Shown here: positions 7,744 through 15,435 of the stretch, in pieces
How the letters are laid out: every line of letters starts with the position of its first letter
Position numbering within the stretch: the first letter of the stretch is position 1
Source: Treponema sp.
GTDB lineage: Bacteria; Spirochaetota; Spirochaetia; Treponematales; Treponemataceae
Reading direction: 5' to 3'
DNA: 36,055 nucleotides
Assembly (NCBI GenBank): GCA_016294105.1
Contig: JAEDCN010000025.1
Span: 1 to 36,055 of the forward strand
Position numbers and translations under genes: made by a program
The notes under the pieces: model-generated
Databases searched by the model: none
What the model saw: only the letters and a program-made list of their open reading frames with translations
Told to the model about the DNA's origin: nothing

Positions 7744-10344
7744 CTATGAAAATTGCAAACCTCCCTGTTCATTATCCACCGCAGAAACGTGAATACAGCT
7801 GCCTTCTGGGAACTTACCTGCTAAAAGCTCCTTTGCCAAGGGATTTTCCAGATAGGTCTGAATGGCACGCTTTACTGGGCGAGCACCAAAAAGTGGATCA
7901 TAGCCCACTTCTGACAAGAAGCTAATGGCTTCGTCAGATACCTCAAGATGGAGGCGACGATCTTCTAGACGGTGAGCCACACGCTTCAGCTGTCCACGAA
8001 CAATGCCCTGGATGCAGTCCTTGTCTAGGCGACGGAACATAACCATCTCGTCGATGCGATTCAAAAACTCCGGACGGAAGGTGGATTTTAGAAGCACATC
8101 AATTCGGCCACGGATTCCATCCAGTTTTTCCTCTGTATCAGCCTCAAGAATCAAGTCTGAACCTAAATTACTGGTCATGATGATGATGGTGTTCTTAAAG
8201 TCCACAATTCTGCCCTGCCCGTCAGTAAGGCGGCCGTCGTCCAGCACCTGCAACAGCACATTGAATACATCAGGATGAGCCTTTTCCACCTCGTCAAAGA
8301 GCACCACGCTGTAGGGCCGCCGTCGCACTGCTTCTGTCAGCTGGCCTCCCTCGTCATAGCCCACGTAGCCAGGAGGAGCACCGATAAGGCGAGTTACGCT
8401 GAATTTTTCCATGTATTCGCTCATGTCAATGCGGGTCAAAGAACGCTCGTCGTTGAACAAGAAGTCAGCCAAGGTTTTAGCCAGCTCAGTCTTTCCCACA
8501 CCAGTAGGCCCGATAAAAAGGAAGCTTCCTAAGGGGCGATTTTCGTCGGAAAGTCCAGCCCGATTGCGGCGAATTGCATCTGCCACTACCGACACTGCCT
8601 CATTCTGTCCAACCACTCGCTGGTGCAGCACATCCTCTAGCTCAAGATATTTTTGCCGCTCCCCTGCCATCATCTTGCTGACAGGAATGCCAGTCCAGGT
8701 GGAAACTACCCGAGCAATATCTTCCTCAGAAACCTCCTGACGCAAAAGGCTAGTGCCACTAACTCCAGCCTTCTGGGATTCCTCCCGCCGAGACACTGCA
8801 GCTTCCAGCTCCTTTTCAATCTGGGGAATACGTCCATATTTGATTTCCGCAGCCTTATCGTAATTTCCTTCACGAGTATAACGAGTCTCTTCAATCCGAA
8901 GTTGCTCCAGCTCTTCTTTTAAGCGGCGGGTTTCGTCAATTTCTTTTTTCTCGTTTTCCCACTGCAGCTTCATGGCATCCCGCTTGGAAGAAAGCTCAGC
9001 CAAATCCTTTTCCAGCTTGGCCAAACGTTCCTTGGAGGCTGTGTCACTTTCCTTGGATAGAGCCTGTTTTTCGATGGAAAGCTGCAACACCTTTCGCTCC
9101 ACCTGATCAAGCTCCGTAGGCTGACTTTCAATTTCCATTTTTAGGCGACTGGCAGCCTCATCCACCAAGTCAATGGCCTTGTCTGGCAAAAAGCGATTGG
9201 TAATGTAGCGATTGGAAAGCACCGCAGCTGCCACCAAGGCATCATCACGAATACGCACTCCGTGATGTACCTCGTACTTTTCTTGAAGGCCACGGAGAAT
9301 GGCGATGGAGTCCTCCACGGTGGGCTCGGCACAATAAACCTGTTGGAAGCGCCGCTCCAGAGCTGCATCCTTTTCGATATACTTACGGTATTCGTCCAAG
9401 GTGGTGGCACCAATAGACCGCAGCTCCCCTCGAGCCAAGGCGGGCTTCAAGAGATTTGAGGCATCCATGGAGCCTTCCGAAGCACCAGCTCCCACCAAGG
9501 TATGAAGCTCATCAATAAACAGGATAATGCGACCTTCTGATTTTTGCACCTCGTTGATAACAGCCTTCAGCCGCTCTTCAAATTCACCACGGAATTTTGC
9601 ACCAGCCACCAAGGCTCCTAAGTCCAAAGACAAAAGCCGCTTGTGAGCAAGACTTTCTGGCACGTCACCAGACACGATGCGGCGAGCAAGGCCTTCTACA
9701 ATGGCGGTTTTACCAACACCAGGCTCACCAATGAGTACGGGATTATTCTTTGTGCGGCGGGAAAGCACCTGCATTACTCGGCGAATTTCCTCATCACGAC
9801 CAATCACAGGATCAATCTTTTCCTGACGAGCCAGGGCAGTTAAATCACGGCAATATTTTTCCAAGGATTGCATGGTAGCCTCTGGGTCTTGGTTTGTAAT
9901 CCGCTGGTTGCCCCGCACTGCCTTGAGTGCTGTCATGATGCTGTCTTTTGTAATGCCATTTTCCTTCAGCATACGGCCACAACCACCGTCTGACTCTGCA
10001 ATGGCAATAAAAATATGCTCTGTGGAAAGATACTGATCTTTCAGGGAGTCTGCCACCTTGGCAGCCTTGGCAAGAATTTTTGCCGCCTCCCCAGACATGG
10101 CAATTTGAGCTGCTCCACTAATGCGAGGAAAAGCATCCAAAAGTTTTTGGGTTTCGTCAATCAAGTGGCGGACAGAGCCACCGATCCGCTCAACAAGGGG
10201 TGGCACCATTCCATCGTCTTGCTGAAGCAAGGCATACAAAAGGTGCGCTGTTCCCACTTCACTGTGGTCGTTCTGCTGTGCAATAAGACTTGCATCCTGC
10301 AGGGCATTTTGTGCCTTTACGGTATATTGATCGTAGTTCATCAT
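7744..10344 (-). CDS. clpB: ClpB disaggregase (Hsp100)
   Basis: ClpB is a hexameric AAA+ chaperone that pulls polypeptides out of aggregates together with DnaK. At 866 residues it has family length. The Clp N domain is residues 1-145. NBD1 has Walker A GEPGVGKT at 206-213 and Walker B LFIDE. The middle coiled-coil domain (about 410-530) is rich in Lys/Glu, as required to tell ClpB from ClpA/ClpC. NBD2 has GPTGVGKT near residue 610 and the D2 C-terminal domain. Two adjacent ATGs (10344 and 10341) are possible starts, and neither has a Shine-Dalgarno. I see no CIRCE element upstream, so HrcA control is not evident. A TTGTTT-N17-TACTTT array ending 6 nt before the first ATG could be a leaderless promoter, but its boxes are poor. 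Confidence 0.97.
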   Translation of the reverse strand: MMNYDQYTVKAQNALQDASLIAQQNDHSEVGTAHLLYALLQQDDGMVPPLVERIGGSVRHLIDETQKLLDAFPRISGAAQIAMSGEAAKILAKAAKVADSLKDQYLSTEHIFIAIAESDGGCGRMLKENGITKDSIMTALKAVRGNQRITNQDPEATMQSLEKYCRDLTALARQEKIDPVIGRDEEIRRVMQVLSRRTKNNPVLIGEPGVGKTAIVEGLARRIVSGDVPESLAHKRLLSLDLGALVAGAKFRGEFEERLKAVINEVQKSEGRIILFIDELHTLVGAGASEGSMDASNLLKPALARGELRSIGATTLDEYRKYIEKDAALERRFQQVYCAEPTVEDSIAILRGLQEKYEVHHGVRIRDDALVAAAVLSNRYITNRFLPDKAIDLVDEAASRLKMEIESQPTELDQVERKVLQLSIEKQALSKESDTASKERLAKLEKDLAELSSKRDAMKLQWENEKKEIDETRRLKEELEQLRIEETRYTREGNYDKAAEIKYGRIPQIEKELEAAVSRREESQKAGVSGTSLLRQEVSEEDIARVVSTWTGIPVSKMMAGERQKYLELEDVLHQRVVGQNEAVSVVADAIRRNRAGLSDENRPLGSFLFIGPTGVGKTELAKTLADFLFNDERSLTRIDMSEYMEKFSVTRLIGAPPGYVGYDEGGQLTEAVRRRPYSVVLFDEVEKAHPDVFNVLLQVLDDGRLTDGQGRIVDFKNTIIIMTSNLGSDLILEADTEEKLDGIRGRIDVLLKSTFRPEFLNRIDEMVMFRRLDKDCIQGIVRGQLKRVAHRLEDRRLHLEVSDEAISFLSEVGYDPLFGARPVKRAIQTYLENPLAKELLAGKFPEGSCIHVSAVDNEQGGLQFS

Positions 10345-10415
10345 ACTTTAAAAGTAAAAACGAAGCGTCAAAAAAACAAGGAGAATTTTAATAAAATTAA
10401 AAAATAAAATGAAAA

Positions 10416-11507
10416 TTACAGGTTTTCAGACTGATGTCGGCCACCGTACTCACAGCGGACATCCTGCAAGATGGCATGCTCAATCAATTCAAGCCGCTTT
10501 TTCTTGATTTTTCGGTAAAGCCGAAGCTCACCTGTTCCTGTAGAACCACCTAACACCTGCAATTCCTCCCGTGGATTGGAAGGACAGCTGTAGGCACGCA
10601 CCGACATTTCATCCGTAGGACAGAAAATGTCAATGTCGATAAGGTGATGATGGAAAGGAACACTGACAGTCCAATGAACCTTGTTATCCATCACAACACA
10701 GCCGAAATTGGACTTGTTCTTAACACGGGGACGACAAAGCTTGATGGTATCGATTTCTGTAAAGAGAGCAAAGGAATCACGATATACACCCTGCACTGCA
10801 AAAGCTCCATTCACCAAAGGCTTTCCAGTAATGATACTGCTGATATGGGAACAGGAAAGATGAAAGAAGGGATAGGGATAATCCTTTCCCCATAATTTAT
10901 CCACATAACCAAAGGAGGTTCCTGGTTCCACAAGATAGGTTTCACCACAAAGCTGTAGATCCCCTGAAATAAAGCAACGAACAGCAGGCACTCCCCAGTA
11001 CATATCCTTTTGCATTTTTCCTGGGGCAAATTGGCAGAGCTTTTCTATCTTTAGCTGCCAGGAGGCGTATTTTTCTTCATCCTCCGCCATTCCCGACAGA
11101 AACTCATTTTCCAGATGGAAGGCACCACGAGCCACATCCAGCAGACTCTTTGAAAGACAAAGGGAGCTGGCTGGAAAGAAGCTTTGTACCACTTCTCCCC
11201 CAAGGCCGTACCGTCCCACTCGAATTGCCACATAGGAATGGGGAGAAAGGGCCTCTTCTGGCATATAAAGTTGACTTTCATCTTTAAAATGGGGAACTTC
11301 ATGGGGGTCAGACCAAATGACCTCATTGGGAGACAGGTTTGGATTAATAAGATATAGCTCAATGAACAAAGATGCCTTTTCGCCACTAAAACTGTTCCGT
11401 GCATTGAACAGGTAGCGCCATCTGGCAAAGCCAGTCTTTTTCAATGAATTGCTTAATGGACTTAATTCTAACTTATTGTTTATACGCAAGGTCGACATAC
11501 TCCCCAT
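10416..11507 (-). CDS. Tocopherol-cyclase-like (lipocalin-fold) family protein, function unknown
   Basis: A 363-residue soluble protein without signal peptide or membrane segment. The stretch 'GTSFGYVDKLWGKDYPYPFF' and the following beta-strands match the pattern GYxEKxWGxxFPxxWxW that I associate with plant and cyanobacterial tocopherol cyclases. The N-terminal 'RYLFNARNSFSGEKASLFIELYLINP' fits the family's first beta-barrel. Bacteria without tocopherol carry distant members of unknown role, so a cyclase activity is not claimed. Starts at 11507 and 11498 are both possible, since each has a G-rich stretch close upstream (AGGGG; GGGGAG) at imperfect spacing. It lies directly downstream of the highly structured 11524-11700 region, which would form its 5' leader. 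Confidence 0.6.
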   Translation of the reverse strand: MGSMSTLRINNKLELSPLSNSLKKTGFARWRYLFNARNSFSGEKASLFIELYLINPNLSPNEVIWSDPHEVPHFKDESQLYMPEEALSPHSYVAIRVGRYGLGGEVVQSFFPASSLCLSKSLLDVARGAFHLENEFLSGMAEDEEKYASWQLKIEKLCQFAPGKMQKDMYWGVPAVRCFISGDLQLCGETYLVEPGTSFGYVDKLWGKDYPYPFFHLSCSHISSIITGKPLVNGAFAVQGVYRDSFALFTEIDTIKLCRPRVKNKSNFGCVVMDNKVHWTVSVPFHHHLIDIDIFCPTDEMSVRAYSCPSNPREELQVLGGSTGTGELRLYRKIKKKRLELIEHAILQDVRCEYGGRHQSENL

Positions 11508-11523
11508 ATCCCCTATCGAATCC

Positions 11524-11700
11524 TAGAGATAATTTCTCTAATAGAGTATCGGTAGATTGCACCAACAAGTTTAATCAAACCGTGAGTCTACCCACGGTTT
11601 GAGTCTATTCTCCGAGAGAATCTGCTTATGACATGAGTCCCCTCACAGATAACTCATGTCTTTGGTGCAATCGCCGTGTATGAAGAGACCGTAGTCCTCT
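11524..11700 (-). ncRNA. Candidate structured 5' leader / riboswitch-like RNA (four-way junction)
   Basis: Between the 70-residue gene and the tocopherol-cyclase-like gene every segment folds. GATTGCACCA (11555-11564) pairs perfectly with TGGTGCAATC (11663-11672) and encloses three perfect hairpins. These are TCAAACCGTG/CACGGTTTGA (11575-11584/11593-11602), ATTCTC/GAGAAT (11607-11612/11616-11621) and GACATGAGT/ACTCATGTC (11630-11638/11652-11660). Outside it lie TAGAGA/TCTCTA (11524-11529/11535-11540) next to the start codon, and a bulged AGAGGAC/GTCTCT hairpin near 11683-11699. No stem is followed by a T tract, so this is not an ordinary terminator. The minus strand is assigned only because the nearest gene start is on that side. 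It matches no riboswitch class I can recall; a small palindromic repeat element is the alternative. Confidence 0.5.
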
Positions 11701-11702
11701 GC

Positions 11703-11915
11703 TTAAAAGATTCCTTCCAGAGACTGAGAAATTTCGTCAGGCTCCTGGGGAAAATTTTCATTCAGAAATACAAAGCAGTCCATGGCTGCACGCTGAATAT
11801 GCTCAAACCAAATTGTGTACAATTCATTTTCGATTGCACTGGGATAGGGTGCTCCCTGTACATCTGATACAAGAGCTCTCAGCTTACCAATACATTCCTC
11901 TAGCTTGCTATCCAT
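11703..11915 (-). CDS. Small conserved-looking hypothetical protein (70 aa)
   Basis: A 70-residue acidic soluble protein with no recognised family and no membrane segment. Sequence features are an N-terminal helix ('SKLEECIGKLRALVSDV'), a YPSAIENELYTIWFEHI segment, and an acidic tail. It begins 15 nt after the M16C peptidase stop on the same strand and has AGGAG upstream of its ATG, though at about 11 nt. That supports a real gene in the peptidase operon rather than a chance frame. The structured 11524-11700 region follows its stop immediately. Confidence 0.55.
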   Translation of the reverse strand: MDSKLEECIGKLRALVSDVQGAPYPSAIENELYTIWFEHIQRAAMDCFVFLNENFPQEPDEISQSLEGIF

Positions 11916-11930
11916 CGTCTATGCCACTCC

Positions 11931-14900
11931 TTACCGCATATTTTCACTAATTATACTCAGTTGTTGTATATTTTTCCAGTCTTTCAGCTCATCAGCCTTC
12001 AATTCGTTGCCATTAACAATAGCAGCCTGCCGTTGATAACGCTCCAAGGAAGCCAAAACCTCTTGTGCAGCCTGACGGATATGCTCAGGCTTTGCCTGTA
12101 CCAGCATTTCCAGCTTCTTTTTCTTTGCTTCCTGGGTGTAGCCGTACAAATACCGAAGGAATCCCACACTACCACGACTGGAAGGACTTTTAGGCTGCAC
12201 CTCCTTGCTGTAACATCCCGTAATCACTCCATCCAGCTCCTCTTGGTCAAGGCAAGCTTCTGCAGCCTGGGCAATGACTTGCTGAAACACCTGCAATGAA
12301 CGAAGGGGCTTGGGATCACGATAGGTGGCAAAGCCAAAGATTCTTTCTGAGGTATCAGGCCAGGCAAAGGCACCATAGGCTCCACCCACCGTTCTGATTT
12401 GCTCCCATAAGGCTGTGTTGCTTATCCAGTGAGCAAGGAGACCGTCATACACGTACCCAGGATTATCGTAGCCCTTACCCCCACAAGTTACAGCGGCAAA
12501 TCCCACCTGGAAGTTGCTAGGTAACAGCTCCAACAAGGCATCTTTCTGCTTTCCATCAGAGGCTTCTACCATTCCCTCCAGAGGAGAGCTGGGAAGCTGG
12601 GTCAACTCATAAAAACGCTGGGTATTGTCGGCTACCCGTGGCTTTGGAGGAAGAAGCTTACAGTCTGCAATAGTCTTTTCCAAAAGTGGCAAGGCAACTT
12701 CCAGGCTCTCTTCATCTGCAATAATCTGGGCAATGGCACCATGCTCCTTGATTCGGGTAAAAAGAGCGGAAAGCTTTTGTCCCAGCTGCTGGATATCCAT
12801 GTCCATCATGGACTTGATATTGGCAAGCTGAGTCAAGCCGTTCCACAGCTCGTCAATGGCCTTGTTACGGCTCAAGGTACAGCTGGTGCGAGATGCAGCA
12901 TATTCGTTGCCATTGGGAGCAAGAGAAGCTACAAAGTCGTTTCTAAATTCCTTCAGCAAGGTGGCAAGACGCTGGGAATCAGAAAAATCCACAGTCAAGA
13001 GATTTTCCTTCAGCAGGGCAAGGGCCTTTTCAGACTGCTCTGTCAGCATTTTCACCTTAAAGAAAAGCCAATCCCGACCAAAAACAGGATCCTGCACTAC
13101 TTCCCCATGCTCATTGCAGGCCATAAGGTTATCCAAGCCATTCATCATAGCAGAGGTAAAGAGGTTTCCTCCCATACCACCAGTTTCCAAGGCACTGCGA
13201 CGAGAGGCTTCCACCCAGCTGGTGTCACCAAAGCCCACACTGGAAAGGCTTCCTGCCAAGAAGGGCAGAAAAAGATAGTCCTCTGGCTCTAGCAAATCTA
13301 CTGGAAAGCAGAGCTGGGCATACACAATACCGTTGGTAGCCTCCTGACTAACAAACACAGGCACCTGATTTGGCCCCTCTTGCCTCTTGATGGTGATTTC
13401 ATCCACATCAGTAGGCAGCTCCTGGGGAGAAAGATGGGGCAAAATGGAGGCATCCTCCTTTTCGCTTCCTTCTTGCTGGAATTCCACCAGCTTTTGATGG
13501 TTTGCCTGCACTTCTTCCACAGAAGTGCCTTCCATAAGGCGAGCAACAAGGGCTTCCTCCGCCGCTTTCCGCTGCTGGCTATAATCAGCATGGGGATACA
13601 CCGTCACTCTGGAGCGATGCTTATTCTCCAACAACAGCTGAGAAATGAGATTTTGTACATAGTGGGGATCTTGGGCAATGTGCTCCTTGATTTTTGCAAA
13701 ACACTCTCGTGTCAAAAGGGTTTCCGAGGGACTGCGACCATAGAGCCAGCCCCGCAGACAGCGCCGCATCAAAACCAGAGAATAAGGACCGTAAACACGG
13801 CGCACCTCTCGCTGGGAAAAATCCACCGCCAAAACAGCAGCGTCAATATCTTCTTGAGGAATGCCTTCGGTACACAATCGCTCCAACACAGACAGGATTA
13901 CAGACTCCACCTTCTGGGCATCCTGACGGTTACAGCCCCGTAAGCCTGCAGTAAACAAGACCCAGTGCATTTCGCTGTCAAGGCCGTTGTTGGGAGCCAA
14001 ATCCTCTCCTAAACCAGATTCCAGCAAGGCCTGGCATAAGGGAGAGCCGTCGTGACCCATAAGGATTTCTGCCACCAAAATGCTTTCCATGTGGCGCACA
14101 GGGTCCGATGAATCTCCCAAAAACCAAGTGAGGGTCACATTGGCACCAGTATTCTCAGAGTGCTCTCCATCCTCATCCTCGTTGGCAGTGGGCCCAATCT
14201 TTTCCAGCACCACTGGCTCTGCAAAGGCTTCAGGTGGTGTGTCCAAGGGCAAAAGCTTCCTGCCTGCACTAGCCTGTGCAAAAGTATGCTCCCCTTCAGT
14301 CTGCTGAACAGCAAGGCTTTCCATGGTTTGCTCATAGGTATCTAAAAAACGCTGGCAAAGAAAATCAATCTGATCCTGGGTGGGAATGTTTCCAGCCAAA
14401 AACAGGCGACAATTGCCGGGATTATAGTGATTTCGGTGAAAGGCCACAAAATCCTGATAGCTCAGCAGGGGAATTTCCACTGGGTCCCCGCCGGAATCCA
14501 GATCATAAATGGTGTTGGGCAACACACTACGAACAGCCCAGTCTCCAGCAATATTTTCAAAACTGGAATAGTTTCCCTTCATCTCGTTGTACACCACTCC
14601 CTGAATGGTGGGCTTTCCCTGAGAATCCAACTCCAAACGGTGAGCCTCCTGGGCAAAGGTCCACTTTTCCAGCAGAGGGAAAAATACTGCATCTCCATAC
14701 ACACCCATGAGATTGAAGTAATCCGCACGAGAAATTGATGAGGCTGGATACACCGTCTTGTCGGAAAAGGTCATGGCGTTGAGGAAGGTCTTGACGCTCT
14801 GGTTCACCAAACGAATGAAGGGATCCTTCAACGGATAGTTTTTGGAACCGCAGAGAACGGAATGCTCCAAAATGTGGGCAACACCGGTGGAATCTTTTGG

Positions 14901-15089
14901 CGGGGTCTTAAAGGCAAAGGCAAAAAGGTTTTCCTCATCTTGATTCAGGATATGGTAGATTTCCATTCCCAAAGTTTTATGCCGCAACCAAATCCCCTGT
15001 GCAGAAAGCTCTGTCAGAGGTTCCACAGCCAACACTTCAAAATTCTTGTATACATCGCCTGTAACTAAGGCTTTTTTTTCAGATACCAT
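11931..15089 (-). CDS. M16C-family zinc metallopeptidase (presequence-protease/insulinase type)
   Basis: A 1052-residue clamshell metallopeptidase of the M16C family, whose members degrade short unfolded peptides inside a closed chamber. The inverted zinc motif HxxEH is H72-E75-H76 in 'AHILEHSVLCGS', followed by 'LKDPFIRL'. The downstream third ligand should be the glutamate in 'GVVYNEMKGNYSS'. Four alpha/beta repeats and the length agree with PreP/falcilysin relatives that spirochaetes carry. No signal peptide is visible, so a cytoplasmic location is likely. The ATG at 15089 has no Shine-Dalgarno, but a promoter ends exactly 6 nt before it, so the mRNA is probably leaderless. The 70-residue gene follows 15 nt downstream. 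Confidence 0.92.
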   Translation of the reverse strand: MVSEKKALVTGDVYKNFEVLAVEPLTELSAQGIWLRHKTLGMEIYHILNQDEENLFAFAFKTPPKDSTGVAHILEHSVLCGSKNYPLKDPFIRLVNQSVKTFLNAMTFSDKTVYPASSISRADYFNLMGVYGDAVFFPLLEKWTFAQEAHRLELDSQGKPTIQGVVYNEMKGNYSSFENIAGDWAVRSVLPNTIYDLDSGGDPVEIPLLSYQDFVAFHRNHYNPGNCRLFLAGNIPTQDQIDFLCQRFLDTYEQTMESLAVQQTEGEHTFAQASAGRKLLPLDTPPEAFAEPVVLEKIGPTANEDEDGEHSENTGANVTLTWFLGDSSDPVRHMESILVAEILMGHDGSPLCQALLESGLGEDLAPNNGLDSEMHWVLFTAGLRGCNRQDAQKVESVILSVLERLCTEGIPQEDIDAAVLAVDFSQREVRRVYGPYSLVLMRRCLRGWLYGRSPSETLLTRECFAKIKEHIAQDPHYVQNLISQLLLENKHRSRVTVYPHADYSQQRKAAEEALVARLMEGTSVEEVQANHQKLVEFQQEGSEKEDASILPHLSPQELPTDVDEITIKRQEGPNQVPVFVSQEATNGIVYAQLCFPVDLLEPEDYLFLPFLAGSLSSVGFGDTSWVEASRRSALETGGMGGNLFTSAMMNGLDNLMACNEHGEVVQDPVFGRDWLFFKVKMLTEQSEKALALLKENLLTVDFSDSQRLATLLKEFRNDFVASLAPNGNEYAASRTSCTLSRNKAIDELWNGLTQLANIKSMMDMDIQQLGQKLSALFTRIKEHGAIAQIIADEESLEVALPLLEKTIADCKLLPPKPRVADNTQRFYELTQLPSSPLEGMVEASDGKQKDALLELLPSNFQVGFAAVTCGGKGYDNPGYVYDGLLAHWISNTALWEQIRTVGGAYGAFAWPDTSERIFGFATYRDPKPLRSLQVFQQVIAQAAEACLDQEELDGVITGCYSKEVQPKSPSSRGSVGFLRYLYGYTQEAKKKKLEMLVQAKPEHIRQAAQEVLASLERYQRQAAIVNGNELKADELKDWKNIQQLSIISENMR

Positions 15090-15095
15090 TTTCTA

Positions 15096-15124
15096 TTTAT
15101 AGACTAAGTTACACATTTTTTCAA
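15096..15124 (-). promoter_or_regulatory. Sigma-70 promoter of the M16C peptidase gene (leaderless arrangement)
   Basis: On the minus strand TTGAAA (15124-15119), a 17-nt spacer and TATAAA (15101-15096) are followed by six bases and then the ATG at 15089. A start site 7 nt after the -10 box would fall on the A of the start codon. No GGAG-like ribosome site exists upstream. Confidence 0.7.
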
Positions 15125-15246
15125 GAATGTAATCCTCAAGAAATATCAGGTGGGACTCAAACTTCAAGTTAAGTTTTCCACCACAACTATACATTAAATC
15201 TCAGTATATTTTTTTTAACAATACTTCATTTTCTCCACCACTTCCA

Positions 15247-15275
15247 TTGACAAAGACCATGGTGATTTGTATAAT
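15247..15275 (+). promoter_or_regulatory. Consensus sigma-70 promoter of the leu leader / leuA
   Basis: TTGACA (15247-15252), a 17-nt spacer and TATAAT (15270-15275) match the consensus exactly. The predicted transcription start is at 15282, which is also the A of the leader-peptide ATG. It diverges from the peptidase promoter at 15096-15124. Confidence 0.85.
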
Positions 15276-15281
15276 TCCCCC

Positions 15282-15338
15282 ATGACTTATTCAGTATTTT
15301 GCCTACTACTAGCAGATTCTCTCTCTGTTTTGCCTTAA
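15282..15338 (+). CDS. leuL: Leucine-rich leader peptide (attenuator)
   Basis: An 18-codon frame reads MTYSVFCLLLADSLSVLP and stops at 15338. It contains five leucine codons, including three CTA in a row (15303-15311), then CTC and TTG. It lies between a consensus promoter and a strong terminator in front of leuA. This is the classic layout of transcription attenuation: when charged tRNA-Leu is scarce the ribosome stalls on the CTA run and prevents terminator folding. The ATG has no ribosome-binding site and coincides with the predicted transcription start, so translation would be leaderless. Peptide production itself is inferred. Confidence 0.75.
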   Translation: MTYSVFCLLLADSLSVLP

Positions 15339-15375
15339 AGGTAAGGTGCTGTATAGGTATTGCCTATGAATTACC

Positions 15376-15409
15376 GGCCCGTTGCCACAAGGCAACGGGC
15401 CTTTTTTTT
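15376..15409 (+). terminator. Attenuator terminator upstream of leuA
   Basis: GGCCCGTTGCC (15376-15386) pairs perfectly with GGCAACGGGCC (15391-15401), and eight T follow (15402-15409). Upstream, GGTAA (15340-15344) can pair with TTACC (15371-15375), and ATAGG/CCTAT (15353-15357/15363-15367) forms a small hairpin. TTGCC at 15360-15364 could sequester GGCAA of the terminator's 3' arm, and GGTAA could pair with TTGCC of its 5' arm. These are candidate pause and antiterminator partners, but I cannot settle the exact antiterminator by eye. Confidence 0.85.
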
Positions 15410-15435
15410 ATGTCTTCAACCATCAGGAGGAAAAA

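Noticed and set aside
10345..10415. CIRCE or other heat-shock operator before clpB
   Set aside because: No TTAGCACTC-N9-GAGTGCTAA-like palindrome is present in this AT-rich gap.
11555..11672. Insertion element or MITE with 10-bp terminal inverted repeats
   Set aside because: No target-site duplication is visible at the ends and no second copy is in the window. Kept only as the alternative to a structured RNA.
15148..15157. T-box-like AGGTGGGACT before leuA
   Set aside because: It lies upstream of the promoter, so it is not in the leuA transcript, and the surrounding T-box structure is missing.
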